DNA of 64,000 bases from Larus michahellis (GCF_964199755.1 NC_133900.1:78476727-78540726); one strand, 5' to 3'. Shown: positions 37,763 to 52,900, counted from the first letter of the stretch. The notes: generated from the sequence alone by a model not told the origin. Numbers and translations are program-made.

Positions 37763-37979
37763 TCATCTCGGTGACACTGTGGGACTAGAGAAGTTACCAG
37801 AATTTCGTGGGGACTGAAGAGGCACGGATGGAGAACTGGGAGACAGTTTTCTGGGGCTGCATAGGTCGCCGTTGTGCAACTTCCACAGAAGTTCTTCGTT
37901 TTCCATTGACAGGCGTTTGTTTACTTTTGATTCTTTCTCTAGCGACTCCTGTAAAACAGCTTGCTCCGTAGAAAGTTGC
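37763..37979 (-). CDS. MTUS1: MTUS1 last coding exon (coiled coil and Ser/Pro tail)
   Basis: It encodes the third base of a split Arg codon, then [20 protein letters not shown], the [14 protein letters not shown] block and a Ser/Pro-rich end; TGA is at 37765-37763. Acceptor tttgcag. The SP dipeptides are possible proline-directed kinase sites. Confidence 0.96.
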
Positions 37980-40900
37980 CTGCAAACGTAATATCCACAT
38001 CAGAACACATAACCCAGCAACAGCATTGAACTTAATTGTTAAAGAAAGGTTTGAAATTGCACTGGCTTACAACTAAATTAATTCCTTAAAAGGAGGATTT
38101 AACATTTTCTCATCCTTGCTGTATTTAAATCGGTAGCTTGCAAAAAGCAGGAGAAAGTCCCAATAAGAAACATTCCTAAAGACCAGAAAAAGCATCTGAA
38201 AAGTGAGACTTGTCCTCCTTCTAGTGACAGATGCTTTTAAATGGCCATGCTGGAGCCTTTGGGCCTTGTTGCAGGCTGAGCTCCACATAGAAACTGCATT
38301 TTCTTTAGTTTCCTTCAGACTGGAAGAGTTTGCCCATCTGTTTAAGCAATAGTTGAAGGTAGGAGAACCTCACATCCATTTTATTCGTGTTAAATATTAC
38401 TATTATTGCTAAATAAAACATTGGTCTTTTCATTGATCTAAACTGAAGACAAATCACTTGACTGAAGTGGTTATAAGTAAAACCAAGTTTAGCTCACAAG
38501 CCAGTAATACTCAAAGAGCCAGTGTACAATAAGATGGTATTTCTGAGTTGCTTTTTCTTCCCTGAAATACTGTTTTGGAGCACTGAAGAACAAACTGAGC
38601 CTTTACCCCCTTACAATCTCTTCCTGCTGCTTCTACATAGGAATGCACATTTGTAGAGATACAAGTGGGTAAAAAAGGGGCAAGTTCTTTTACAGAGTAC
38701 CACAAAATCCCAACCACTAATATTTACACAGAATTTTCTTTCACGTCTTTCGTTCCTGGTATGAACCAGGAACACCTCTGCCTGGTTCATAAAAACATCT
38801 GAAAGTCCAGAGATATTTTTCACCTTGAAAGCTCCACGTGTTTGTCCATCCGAGCTTTTAATTCTTCATTTTCTTGCTGAACCTTCTTTAATTTATCCAT
38901 TAAGATTGTGTTGTTCTCCAGCTTGGAAAGAAAGGTCACAGTTTAAAATAAGACCCATACACACGTTCATCAAGATACTGACTGAGCCATCACAGACGTT
39001 CATAATCTGGAGTTTGCAGACCTTGTTACGATAAGTGCAAAACCCCAGAGTAACGTGAGACTGACCTGCTATCGTGGCTTAATATTCTGTAATAGCCAAA
39101 TAGATCCTACTTGCCTTCTCCTTGCATAATGCTGGCGTTCTGCCACTTGCGCTGATTAGATGCCAACAAAGGAGGACTGGTGAAAGGATCCACTAGTTAA
39201 CCAGCACGTTCTAGTAGCTTCTGCCAGCGAAGGGCAGCAGTTTTAGAAGCTGTTGCAGACAGAAGACTGTCTAGAAATAACACGCTAGTGGGACAAATTC
39301 AAGAGCTCCCCTGCGTAAACAGCTCTCCCCATTCCACTTCATTGCTGCAGGGTGTTACCAAAGTTAAAGAAAACAGTGATTAAATGGTGGGATGGTCCAA
39401 GGGCTTCTATACTGTGGCCAACATCTCTCAGGAAAGAGGAAGGTTTACTAGTAATTCACTAGTAATTGTAGACCAGGGCAACACATGCTGCCATACAATA
39501 CTGAACAACTGGCATGAATGTAGGCCTTTGTATCCAAACCTCGTTCTATACTTCCTCATTAAAATCTTGCTTAAGCAAGTATTACAACAGTGTTCAAAGG
39601 CCCTGCCCAGAATAAGGACCCTGTCCTGCCACAAGCTAGGAGCATGCTACGTAATTACAAGTTCTGTCCCCAAATTGCCTTTTCATGTGGAATTACGCAC
39701 AGATCAGGAGCAAATCCCCACAGCTAAACAAGTAGCTTAAAGATAATAGCTGAAGCGATTGACCTAAGCTAATCAACTCTAGATGAAAATGTTTATTCCA
39801 TTTCATATTTGATCCCTTCTTGTTTAATTAGGATCACTTACATATTAATGTTTTCCTGACAGTGTAATCTATCTTCTATAACACTCAAGCAAACGTAGCA
39901 GGTCAGGATTTTTTCTTTTGGGGATGAGGAAGGAGTGAAGGAAGAGGAAAGGAAACATGGAAGAGGCTCCCAGATGACCCTGTACTACCTTAGCAATAGC
40001 TTATGCAAACCAGTATTTGCCTGAAGAGGTTACAAGGTCATTTACAGCATCTGGTGGTTCCTTCCCCCTCTTCACATTACAGCCCAATGCGGACAGAACA
40101 ACCCGCAATGTGAGCGTGTCCCATCAGCATTTCAGTTTGCCTTTTACACAAAAAAATACTGATCTTCACACGTAAGTCTGACGAGCCCGAGTGCATCATC
40201 GGAACATAACTCGGAGACAGGGTCCAAACCTGCCAGACCCCAAGGAAAACTCACCAGTTTTTCCATCTTCATTAGCTTTATATCCTGCTGATGGAGCTTC
40301 TCGTTCTTGATCTCCAGCACTGCTTTCAGACTTTCCAGCTCCTGTTCCAGATACATAATCTGCGGGTTTTTCTGAAAGATTTCCACAGAGTTTGCTTAGT
40401 ACCCTGAGTTTCAGGAACAATTTAAGCAATTCTCTGCTATTTAGGAACAGCAAGAAAATACAGTAACAACAGTTACGTGTTCTAAGTGAAATCAAGTCCA
40501 ACGGTTTAGAATAAAAAACCCCAAACTAATATATTTGCTACCACTTTCTCTTCTGCTTTTGTTTGCCCTTTGGTGTAGATGGACAGTTGGAGTTTTCCTG
40601 AGAATCTGTTCAGAAAACACTTTATGCGCAAACGTGAAAAACCCTTGTGAGTCAAGGGCAGACACTAAAGCTGTCACAGCAAAACTTGTTTTGCAGGAGT
40701 GCCCAAAGGCTCCCTTTAAGGCTAGGAGTTCCAAAATTTATTTCATATTACTCATAACCCATCCCAAGAGGTAATTAGAATAAACATTTGAAGCGTTTTC
40801 AGATGCTGGAGTAGTTCAAAAAGCACCAGAAGTTTAAAGCCATGAACTCGACCTTAGCTGATTTCCCCCCGTTTTGATTCTGAGAGTTGCTGGGTCATAA

Positions 40901-43900
40901 GCAGAAATAGAAAATTTTTGTTTTTACATTCTTCTTAAAGCCTAGTAATGCAATTGGACATAAAAATCTTGCGCTGCTCTACATCCTTGACTTAGCTACA
41001 GTACAGCAAATTTGGACTTTATTTTTCCTTTTTTTGTCGTTTTCCAGGAGGTGGAGGGGAGAGCAGGAGGGGGACAGGGCAGGGCGAGATCTGGTTTCCT
41101 CCAGGACGTCTGTTCCAGAGTGAGGAACCATTCAAACACTGCGGAGTAAAACATATTCTCTGCGTTTCAAAGGCAAAGTCACAGGCAAAAATAAGGAGAA
41201 ACAAAGCAAGTCTCAGCCCATTTCCAGGTAGCCCAAGTGGAACACAAACAGAAATCAACCAATGATTAAGCGTGTTGTGTAACTAGGTTTGTCTTTACAA
41301 ACAAACAAAACTTGTTTTAGGTATTTGGGTAAGAATACTGGTGTACCGCGGGGAGCACCAGCTTCACTGCCGCGGCAGAAACCCCAGGCTCGGCGGGCGA
41401 TGCCTGCCTTTTGTGGGGCGCAGTCCCATGAGGACAGAACCAGTACATTTCACAGGCCACCTCCACCTTTCGGGAATATACTGGGACAAATCAGTATCGG
41501 AGAGGCCTAAAGCTTATGATGTCCCTTATGCCGTCAGGATGCAAAGTGCATTTGCAGCGATGTAAAGGCACCTGACTATTGCTCCTTTAAACTGAACAGC
41601 ATCTGAGCGTGCCTGTGGAATACAGTTCAAGCTCCCAAGCGCAATGTACAGCGCGTTCCCTTTGGTATCCTCTCTCCCAACCACAGCAACATACTGTGGT
41701 TGCAGGTTCTTCTTGCGGCAGCTCTGTCCTGCCACAAGAATAAGCAGGAAGACAGAAAAGAAGAAATTAAATTCCAGTGAAAACTAGGACAACTTCTATG
41801 AGAAGCATCCTAAGTGAGCTTTTAAGCGTGGAATTTCTCTTTGTGGGATAAGCAACACTCCTGGTATTCCAGTTATTTCCAGGGAAGCAGAAAGATGAGC
41901 ATGTTTGCGTCTAACCCTCCCAGTGCAGGAGAAACCTCTCTCAGGGGACATTTCCAAGGCAGGAGCATCACAGCTAACAGCAGCCTTGGGAGGAAAGGCA
42001 GGACAAAACACAAGTTTATCTGAAGGATAAATCAGTGACAAGGGAGTTCTGCAGCAGCGAGGTAAGCCCACGCTGATCACAGCGCCGCTACAACATGAAT
42101 CGACTGTCTAGAAGAAAGCTACAGCACAACTTCCGCGTACGTGTATGTCTTCAATTTAACCTAGGCTATAACTTATGCCACTGGCTTAGATATTCAACGG
42201 CTTTATAGATTTATAATGGTGAGGTTAATACACAACACTGTAGTGATAGAGAAAATCTTCTGGTAGGAGAGTCATTTACATGAAATATTAATAAGCATGG
42301 GAGCCCTATCAAGCTTGATTGCAAGCCTTTCTTATTATGCAATAAAATAAACCCAGGCTTACAAGATCTGCTCATCTGCGTTACTTTTGAAGATCAAGAC
42401 TTACAAGATTGGCTTTTTCTTTGGCTATTTGTTTTTGCTCTTCTAGTTTCAACTTCTCACTCAGAGAGTCATTTTCACATTTCAATTCATCAATTTTTTT
42501 CTGAAATGAAAAGATACGGTACAGTTAGGTCAAGACTTCGGTGCACATCTCCAGACTGTGGTTTGAGTTTTAGACTGTTGCAACGACCCCAACCCTTAAC
42601 AAACCTCTAGCAACTCCTGCTTCTCTTTAAAGGAATCTTCAAGGGACTTCCTTTCAGATTCATGGACACTCTTGAGCTCTGCAACAAATTATTTTTGCAG
42701 ATTTTTAATACCATGTGAGGCATGAAAACTCTTTCTGAAAAGCAGCAGCACGAAAAGCCAGCCAATACACATACACACAGACGCGGAGTCAATGAAACAC
42801 GGAAAGAACATTTATCATCAACTGCTCCAAAGCATGTACAAGACACCAGATTTATTGCTGCTGCAGATTTGTTGATTGCCCCCTCACATATCCATTTAAT
42901 TAGTTGACAGCATGTCAATTTTGAAAGCACTTATCTACATGCAACAAATGGAAGAATGGAGCACAAGAGCCACGTCTGACAAAAACTGGGTTTCTGATTG
43001 GAAACACAGCAAAAATTCAAGTTGCATCTTCCAAAAACTTCTAGAAAAAACATTTCCTTTCCTACTTTGGAGATGCCACGCAGAGGAGTTTGCTTTTTGA
43101 TTGCAGTGAAAGCATCACTAGTTTTAGTGACGCAAAAGTATCACTGGAAACTCGGCTGTCAAGTGGAGTTGCAGGGAGGATGGCAATCATCATCACTCCA
43201 ATCAGTTCCATGCAATGCTGAGCACACTCACCACCCCCTCCCTGAAAAACAACCTTTGCCGCAGTAGACTGTAAGCAGCGCGTAATATTTCTCAACATGC
43301 CCATCTCAGTCTGGCAAACACACAACCCTCCTTATCCCCAGTTTCAGTTTTGAGGTGCTCCTTACAGAAATACAGGGGTGGGAGCAGTTACTCATTCAGT
43401 TGAGATTTTTGGGGGCAGACTGCAATTCAGACAGCTTTTACTGTCATCTCCCCTCTTAAACAGTTTTAAAAGTTTCATTCAACTACAGTGGGATCATGGT
43501 TATTTCCGTATGCAATGCGAGACTTGTTCAGTTCCAAAAGAAGGAATTCAGCCAATGTCTTTAAAAACAGCTGACCACCGAGAACAATGGATGGACATAC
43601 AAACAAGAAGTTTGAATGTGTTTGTTTGTGACTAGCAGTAATATAGCATAGGTACTTGAATACAAAATACTTGCCTGAAAAAGAGGATTCATACTCCTTT
43701 TTCAGCTCCTCTACTTTTTCCGAGTGGCTGTTTTCAAGTTCCAGCTTAAAGTTTTCATGTGTGATATTTAAGTTGTCCACCTGCAATATGACAACATGAT
43801 TTTTCCCCCCCCCTTACACTTGTCGACTTCACCCTTGTTTAAAGTATTGTTCCAACGGCGTTACGCAGTACCTTGAGTGCATTTTCAGTGGTCTAGGTAG

Positions 43901-46900
43901 CACTTAACAGGCGGCCGCAGGAGAAGCTAAGCCACACACAACACTTAACAGATGCAAACGATGCCTTACAGTTTGCCACTACCGACAGCGTGATGTATGC
44001 GGCCGTCGCACACAGGGGCTGCTGCAAAGCGGGGTCACAGGCCAGGTGTGGGTCTATAAATCTTGAAACTCAAGCTGTCTCAAATATCCAGGGGAGCTCT
44101 AAGAAGTCACTGAAGCTTGCAGAACACAAGGAATCTCCACCATGTTTAAACACAAGCTTAAGATCCGGACAGCTTAGCATAGTAATATTTTTATAGTGGA
44201 GTTTCACATTGGACAAAATAACTCCATTATTAGCAAAACGCAGGATTCTCTGAAGGCTCAATTGTAGCAGAAAGCAATTGCTAGAGAACATTTCTACTTC
44301 AAAGATGTTACACACCTGCTCCTGGAGTTGCGCTTTGTACTTTTCAGCTTCTTCGATGCAGATACTTTGGAGTTTCTCACATTCTGCAGTGTAAAACTGT
44401 TTAAGCCTCTCCTCCAGCTCAGCTAAATCATTGTGATGTTGCTGGTTTAACTTCTGCAGAAACCCTTCATAAGCAACTTGCAGTTCATTCCTGTCTCTCT
44501 CCAATTTCTCACAAGCTGCAGAAGTGCTTACTGAAAATGTCAAAAGAAAAAAGAAAAAACAAAACAACCGGATCAAGTTCAATGCTAATTTCGCCATCTT
44601 CGTTACAAGTCCTAAGGACAGTGAACACTCTGCACAACAACATAGTTATACAAAGGCAAATACAATTTATCCACGAAATAAGCGCCGCCTCCAAGGACAC
44701 ATGAAGAGATCTTTGCAAAAATACCGAATTCAGTGTTTCTTACGCTGAGAATTAATTGAATCCGGTTAAGCCAGGAACCCCGACAGAAAGCATGAGTGTG
44801 ACAGTTTGTCATGACACAGAAGAATGAATGTCTCAAGAGACACACTGGAGTGCTCCAATAAAAAAATTAATTGGATTTGCTACTTCACCTAATTTGATCC
44901 CATTGCAGTAGTGTGTTTCTCAGAGTACTTTTTGATATATAAACCACTTAGCTAAATTTGAAAGTCTTAATATGCTGAAGACCATCCGTTCAACGTGTTA
45001 CTCGCGCTCAGATATGCAGCAGAGAAGCGATTCCAGCCTGACACGGGCTGTGCGACACAGAACTGCCAGTCTGAAACGTCCTGCTAATGGGCACGTGCCC
45101 AAGAGATTTAAATACACAACATACAGAATAGTTTCAGGCAGACAGTGCAGAGCGTTAAGAAAACACAAAGAAACGCTGTGTAATTCTCTCTACATCTATA
45201 TTAACACAGGCCAGCTAAGAAGACAGCCTAGGTTTGTCTCCCCACACTTACGGCTGATTAAAAAGCAAAACAGAAGTTAGTATCTTGTACCGGTGGGCTT
45301 GAAATTCAGCATTCCCAACTCCAGCCAGCCAGGCCCCAACAGGAGGAGTCATTTTCCCACTGCCAATATGAGCAGAGCAAGTGCCTTCTGCAGCTCCAGC
45401 TGCACCCAGAGCCTGAAGCAGGGGAAACGGGACCTCTACCACCGGCGTGTGGTCACTGACCTTAAGCAAAGCTGCTTCTAGAGAGACTGCAGTGCTTTGG
45501 GTTAAAATAAATTAGTCAGATGAGTGTCTACTTAAGAGAAAAATCAGTTAAAGCCTTAACTTGATCTTCAATCAAATGCAGAAGTCCTGCGTAGCTATAG
45601 ACTTTATAGCAGCTTGGCACACTGCCCAAACAGTATAAATATAAACTCTATGTAAAAGCATGGCAAGATTCACGGATTTTTTTTGTACAGGCAGTACAGG
45701 AAATTCTCATCACAGCTGTGTTTGAGCCTGAAGATATATAAGTTACAGTATCTTGGAGGACCGATTCCCAAAGCAGCACCGGGCTCGAGGGCAAGCGGCC
45801 TGCCCCAGGGTCGCACTCCCTCTTTGCTACAGCCCATCAAGGGCAAGTGAGTACCTCATGGATGAGACCTGCGCTCTCTTGTAAGGAAACGGTAAAGAAG
45901 TCCTGGCCCTGCTGCCATCACTTGGAACCTGCACCTGAACTAGAAAGCGACAGAGAGTGAGTGGTACTGCATGGAAATCAATCTGTGGCCGTGTCTACCT
46001 TAATTAGTTTTAACTAACTAAGCTTCGCTCTGCACTAGGTCTGTGTGGAAGATCTGCTGACCAGGATGGAATTAAGCTGAGCTCTTCATCCCAGGACTGG
46101 CAACGATGCAACTAAAAGCTCAACTGAAACATACCACAACATTCTCTGCAACCCAAGCAGATTTCACCGGTTTCTGTACTTTCTATACCACTACCAAGAA
46201 GGATTTTTATTTCTTTGTCTTTATTCCTTCCGCAACTTCTGTAACTGCTTCCTTTGGGGAAAAAAATAATATGGAAAATTAGCATTCACACTCCTATCGC
46301 ATCGCATTGGTGTAATGTCATTGAATATACATGCTTGTATTGTCACGTCTTTGGGGAAGAGGAAATATCACAGGTAGGGGATATTATTTTATAACAGAAA
46401 GACCCAGGCAACGAGCCAGAGGCAGACGTTACACAGCCAAGTGCACACAGAACGGATCTGACCGCCTAGAGCAGAGTAAGGGGGTATAGCTGAGAGGCAG
46501 GCAACTCGCATGCCTCATTTGAGACAAACGCAGCAAAATGCTTCAAATGATCCACGTCCTTTAAAACCAACCATCTAATTCTTCATTTGCAAGGCCAGAG
46601 CCATGCGTTTGCCTCCGTTTAGCTAAAGGAATGCGCTGCCTCTCATTGTCTTATCTGTAAGTGTCAGCACGCACAGCTTCAGATGATGCAAAACACTTCA
46701 GAAAAAAAGCAAATAGCAAACCACGCCTTTGTCAAAGAAAACAGACACATCAGTTCTTGTTCGGCCAGTTCACAATTTATGAGAAGACTAGCGCTACAAA
46801 GGCAAACGCAAACTTTTAAAACTTGCATTGGCAGCTGAAGGTTGTGTTACCCTCAAGGTAACGTCTGGCCTCCGCAGAGCTGGAGGCTGCGACGCTTCCT

Positions 46901-49900
46901 CGCAGATCGCAAGCCTGACTCGAATCCCTGCCATCCAAACCAGCAGCGGAACCACCACACCACCAGCGAGCTCCCAGCATCATGGCGCTGCAGGAAACTG
47001 CGCGTGTGAAGCTTCAGCAGAAGTACCGACTCCAGAACCGTCGATTTGAAGTTACCAGAAGCCAGGTAAACCACAGTTTGTCCCCATACTCGAGACTCAA
47101 GTGTCTGCAGCAAGTATTTTGCACAGCCCTATCCACCTCCAGACTGAACCATCTCACTTATCACCATACACTGCCTTGCTTTAAGGGACAAGCCATGAAA
47201 AAGGCAACTACTTCCTTAATTTTGCCACTCACCCACTGCAAGGGGATGCTGTGAAACTCCTGACTAACCAAACTCGACGGTTACTCAACATAAGAGTTTT
47301 CTCACTGAACTGGCGCCTAATTTTGAATAAAAATTTCTATCTGGATTGTGTGCTCTTCCAGCAGCACCCTCAAAATCTCTATTTCAACTTCTCATCCACT
47401 TCAGAGACCCCTGAAGGGCTTCGGAGTTTTGTACACAACTCCTGTGCCTCCTCTCCCTTCTTAAAGCGCTTCCCTCCGCAATCCCACATCTTTGTTAGCC
47501 GCGCACTATGACAGCAGACCTTGAGCAAGGAAACAACAGGAGACAAACGGTCCAACAGCGTTTGAGAGAAAAATCAAGCCACAGAGGGGAAAAAGATACG
47601 CTATCCATTTGTCCGTTAAATTTCTTCCATCTCATCTGTAAGTCTAAATAGTTTTAAGCTTTAAGGACAGAGTGTAAGGGATATGGTGTAACTGGCAGCC
47701 AAAAACAAGGTTTACTTCTTTATTCCAATAGCAAAGCCCACATTTCTCCCCCACTTGGTCGTCCCAGCCTCTCCTCCCAGCCACACAGCACTGTCTCTCC
47801 CTGTATTATTACAACTGGGAGCAAGATTAATCTGTATTTTCAGGCTCCTTAACGCCTGTTTCTTATAAAGAGCCTGGTTCTTTTGGGCAGAACCACGACC
47901 TCTGGCCATCAGGGGAAGTTTCTGAGATTTGGTAAGAACGTATCTTCCGATCAGAAATCCTGGTTTTGACATGTAAAATTAACATTCATCTGTAGTTGTT
48001 AACGATGGCCACTTGCATCTTGGGTGTTCCACTGCAAAACTTTGTATGTGCCAAAGCCATAAAACAAATCTCTGGGAAACGGGCGCGTGGAGAATCAGGC
48101 TGGTGGCAACCCCCTGCCATAGTGCAAACGGCAGCAGATCCGAACCGCATCAACAGTAGCACCGGCTGAAGGAGAGGACCGCAAAAGTCGCCTTAGTATC
48201 CCCAAAAAACCTACTTCATATTTTCACTAAAAGCAGCCAAGAGACAAGACCTTACAATTGTGCAATGTCTCCTTGCAAAATTTAGTTTTTTCTTATTCTA
48301 ATTATAAAACAATTCATCACCCAATTCGGTCCTTATGGCTAAACTGCTTACATAAAAACATTTTGCAATTTACATTCCCCTAGAAGTCACCATAACCATG
48401 GCTCTAAGAACATAATAGATTAATATTTTTTTTGAATCCGTAATTGAATTGTTTTGAAACAACGGTTATCTTCATAAAATTGTCTAAGTCACTCCCTGGT
48501 CTCGTTATGATTTATGAAAAACCATTAGACTGTCTGAAATATTGAAACAGAGGTCACTAGGACAGAAAACTAGCAGCATTTTAATAGATGTGGGGGATGT
48601 GGAAAGGGGATAATTACCAGAAAACAACAACTATTTTGCATGGTGTCATGTCACAGGACGTAACGCTGTATTGCTCTAGCATTATATTTCACACTACAAG
48701 ATCTACTGTGTATGTTCTGTTGATCAGTAAGTCTACTGGAGACACAAAGACTCATATCCTTCTCCATATAATTCTTTTTTTTTTTAAAAAAAAACCCTGT
48801 TATCTAAAGAATTAATTCATGTTTTTGGCAGATTCTCAATATTGGAATTTCTTCTACCCAAACATGCTTTCAAGTTTATGACTAGGTTTCTCTTGGTGTT
48901 ACTTCTATAATGAGACTAACGGTACAGGACATTAAGTCACATTCGTAACGAGGCAGGCAGACCAAAACAGGATGCTCTGAGCTACACTGAGGTGGGTCTG
49001 GCTGAACACGTGTGTGAAGCACTCGGACACCTGCCAGGACGTAAGTTCCTGTCCTCTAATGCTGCCAACACCACAGTGTTGTACACGGGCAGGCCAGCGT
49101 ACTACTCGTGGCAAGTCAGGCCCTGCCCCAAACAATTCATATAGTCATAGAACAGTTACAGCTGGAAGGGACCTTAAAGACCATCTAGTTCCAACCCCCT
49201 GCCCTGGGCAGGGACACCTCCCACCAGACCAGGTTGCTCAGAGCCCCGTCCAGCCTGGCCTTGAACACCTCCAGGGATGGGGCAGCCACAGCTTCTCTGG
49301 GCAACCTGGGCCAGGGTCCCACCACCCTCACAGGAAAGAATTTCTTCCTATTATCTAATCTAAATCTCCCCTCTTCCAGTTTAAAACTGTTACCCCTCAT
49401 CTTATCCTATCACGCCCTGATCCAGAGTCCCTCCCCATCTCTCCTGTAGCCCCTTTACGTACTGGAAGGGGCTCTAAGGTCTCCCCGGAGCCTTCTCTTC
49501 TCCGGACTGAACACCACCACCTCTCTCAGCCTGTCTTCATAAGTGATAGAAACATCTACCTACTATTAAGTATTTTAAGGATCACCAAAACCTGAAAACC
49601 AAATCACGTTCACTCCACCTGTCCATAAAACACAGTAAACTTTTGTTATCCCAACCTCTAAAGCATTTTAAAGGCCATTTATTAATAAAAAAAATAGCAT
49701 GAAGGTACTTTGAAGAAAATATTATCGATCGCAATGCAGCAAGCATTGGGGAGAGAGAAGGGCTGGGCGTTTGGCCGTGCAGGACGCAGGAAGCCTCTCC
49801 ATCCCACTGCAACCCGCTCAGGAACGGCGATTTTCTGAGTCAGCCCCGAGCCTGCTGGTTCGCAGCAGGGCCGAGCTGGATCCCCGCCAGCACGGCCGCA

Positions 49901-52900
49901 AAGAGGCTCCCAAACAATTTGGAGCCAAATTAATTTAGAGGAGCAGTTTCGTACCTCTGAAGAAATATGCAGCTCTTGCAATTTCTACTTAGGTAATTAA
50001 ACAGGTAACTAGAAATAATTTACACGCTACCTTGCATCTTAATAAGAAGGGAAACAGGTGACAGCCAGGACAATCCGTACCTGCTCCAGGCTCCCAGAAA
50101 CAAGGGGTTTACGTTCAAACCACAAAGTTTAGTCTTTGTGGCTGGAGATTTTAAGGAAACACAAGTTCAGAACCCAACTGTCAATGAATTTGAACTCCTC
50201 CAGAGAAGCCTGTCCCCAAACACACCATCACCGCCGACCCTGGCAGGCATTTCCAGCGGCCGAGAGCAGAAGGCAGCATGCGGTGCCCACCCTCCTCACG
50301 CTCCGCGCAGCCAGGGGCAGGTTTGGGATCCTAATGCGTATTTACATCATTAAACAAAAAGCTGTTTTGGCAGAAAGGGTCATAACAGAACAACCCAGCA
50401 AAACGGACAGTCTGACAGCACGCCGGTTCGGTTTCGCATGGTAACTCCGGGAGCTTGGGAGCGCACACAACTAAACACAGCCAGAAACCGAGGAGTGCAA
50501 GGTGGGCAGGGTGGGAGCTGCAGGAGACTCCACGTTCCTCTCAAACACGGCAACAGGCAGGGCACCGACTGCGCAGGGCTGGGCTCACCTGGGTCCTCCT
50601 CCTGCACTGCCCCTTCCCAAACCGCACGCCGGCCGGCACGGGAAACACGGCAGCTGGGACTCCACGGAACATGTACACGTGTCCACACGGCCAAGATAAG
50701 AGTCGAGCTGTACTTAACTTTCTGAGCCAGTCTATGCCAAGATCATACTGATGTCAAACCAGCCGGCAGAAATCTGAAGTTCAGCTCTATCCATTTAGCA
50801 GTGGCAACAGAAAGCTGATTAGCAGGTGTGTATTTAAACAGATTATTTTCAGCTAAAGCTACTGTTGCTTTTCTCACACCTTGTCAACAAATGAGGCTTG
50901 GCTGGCTTAATTTATTAATTTTTTTAAACTTTTTTTTTTTTAAATAATTTTAAAGCTAAATAGAATTGAAGACCTGTGTAGTTATTCATTTCTGTGATTG
51001 AATCCCCTCCCTTTCCAGGCTGAGGAGAGCGGCACAGACAGGCTGGAGGCGTGACGTGGGCGAGAGGAGACAAAGGAGCCGCATGAAGATAAACGCTTCA
51101 GTGAAACCCTGGCCTGGAAACCTCGCAAAGGGGAGCGAGCCCGAGGCTGCCGTCTGGATGCTCCTGTGGAGGGGACGAGCTAACGGCCGCGTCCACCATC
51201 CCCTCTGACAGCTCTGCGCACTCACATCCATCAGGCTCCGTCGCATCTGAAGGTTTTTTCCTAGTTATTAACCTACTGAATGGCATAGTCTTGCAGCTGG
51301 AGTCCCACATATGAGCTCAGCAGGGTGTTAATCAAAGCAGGAAGGTAACAAGTTTACGGGAAGCTCGTTTAAGAGTGAAGCACCCTTAGAAAGAACTACA
51401 ATTTAAAAAAAAAAACAAAACCCAAAAAACCCCACAACCACCAAACCACACAACAAAAACCCAACAAAAAACCCACAAACCACAAAAACCCAAACCCACC
51501 AAACCACCACCAAAACGCGGCAACGGGCAAAAGGGCTAGCCAGCTTTGGGTCTGCCCATTTAAGCTGAACTTTTCCTTTCCTGCTAAGTGGCAAACCTAG
51601 ATCGATAGGCAAACCTAGAACCTAGGTCGATAAAGGAAAAGTAACGCTGAAGATGCAGGCACATGGAAGAACAGAGACTGTCTTGCTCCGACAGCAGCCC
51701 TTCTGAAGTCATTTTCATGATAAACAAATGGGTTTGCCCAGAAAGTCACATGTATCTACATAAAAAAAATATATAAATCTAATTTATAATATTTATAACC
51801 TGACTTTGTAGGAATGCAAGAAGCCCATTTCCCCACTGAAACTCTAGCTTTGTTGCTGTCACTTCAGGGTGACAGAAGTGCCGCTGCAGCTGATGGGGGA
51901 CACAACCCTCCGCCCTGCAGCTCCTTCCCCTTTCTCCTCTCCAGCGTCCCTTTAGCCACGGGCTGAGCCAGGCCCGGCACCTTTGGCAAAACAGCACGAC
52001 GAGACACTAGTTTTCAGCTGGCGGAGGTCCCCAGGCACGCAGCAGGGCTGGCACAAGGCAGGACAGGGGGACACAAAGGCAAAGGAGGACCAGGCGCTCT
52101 CAGAGCCAGCCCCTACTGAGACCTGCCCAAAACCACTGCAAAACTGCAGCCCAGGTGCTGCATCAGGAGGGGGGTTAAAAGCTGCCGCTTGAGAGATGCC
52201 AGACTGCACCAAGCTCGAGAAAAGCCCCACGTTTGCAGTCCTATGCTTCCAAGAAAGAAAACGCTACACATTTCTGCAGTGCCTTTAGTACTCTCTTCTG
52301 TCTGTGTCAGGCTGCGAGGCTTTCTCTGTTTGTGACACTCCCCATTCACACATTTGCAGTTTCATGCAGCATCAAATAAAGCTCCCAGAAAGCTGCGTTT
52401 TAACACAGAATCACAGAATGATTCAGGTTAGACAGGACCTTAAAGACCATCTAGTTCCACCCCCCTGCCCTGGGCAGGGACACCTCCCACCAGACCAGGC
52501 TGCTCAAAGCCCCGTCCAGCCTGGCCTTGAACCCCTCCAGGGATGGGGCAGCCACATCTAAACCTACCCTTTTCCAGTTTGAAGCCTTTACCCCTCGTCC
52601 TATGGCTACATGCCCTTGTAAATCCTCTAAATTGGATGACAGTAACAGTGACAACAGAGCTGCTGCTTCAGCTGGGGGGACGGGGAGACCCCTCCCTCCT
52701 TCCCTCCCCACCACACGCTTCCAGCTCCGAGTTGTTGCCAGGGAATGCCCGCCTTGACTAATCAGTGCTAAAAAATAAATCTGAGCATTAAATGCACCAC
52801 CTGCACATAACAAGACCTACATTCACACTCAAGTCTGGCTGGGACAATACCCAACTTCCAAAGCATGTGAAAATAAACGTTTCCAACTTTTCAGGAATAA

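Noticed and set aside
46982-47070. + strand ATG frame ending in a gtaaac donor ([20 protein letters not shown]), and a tRNA B-box-like gactcgaatccc at about 46917
   Set aside because: No partner exon, no homology, and no matching A box or cloverleaf; judged chance.
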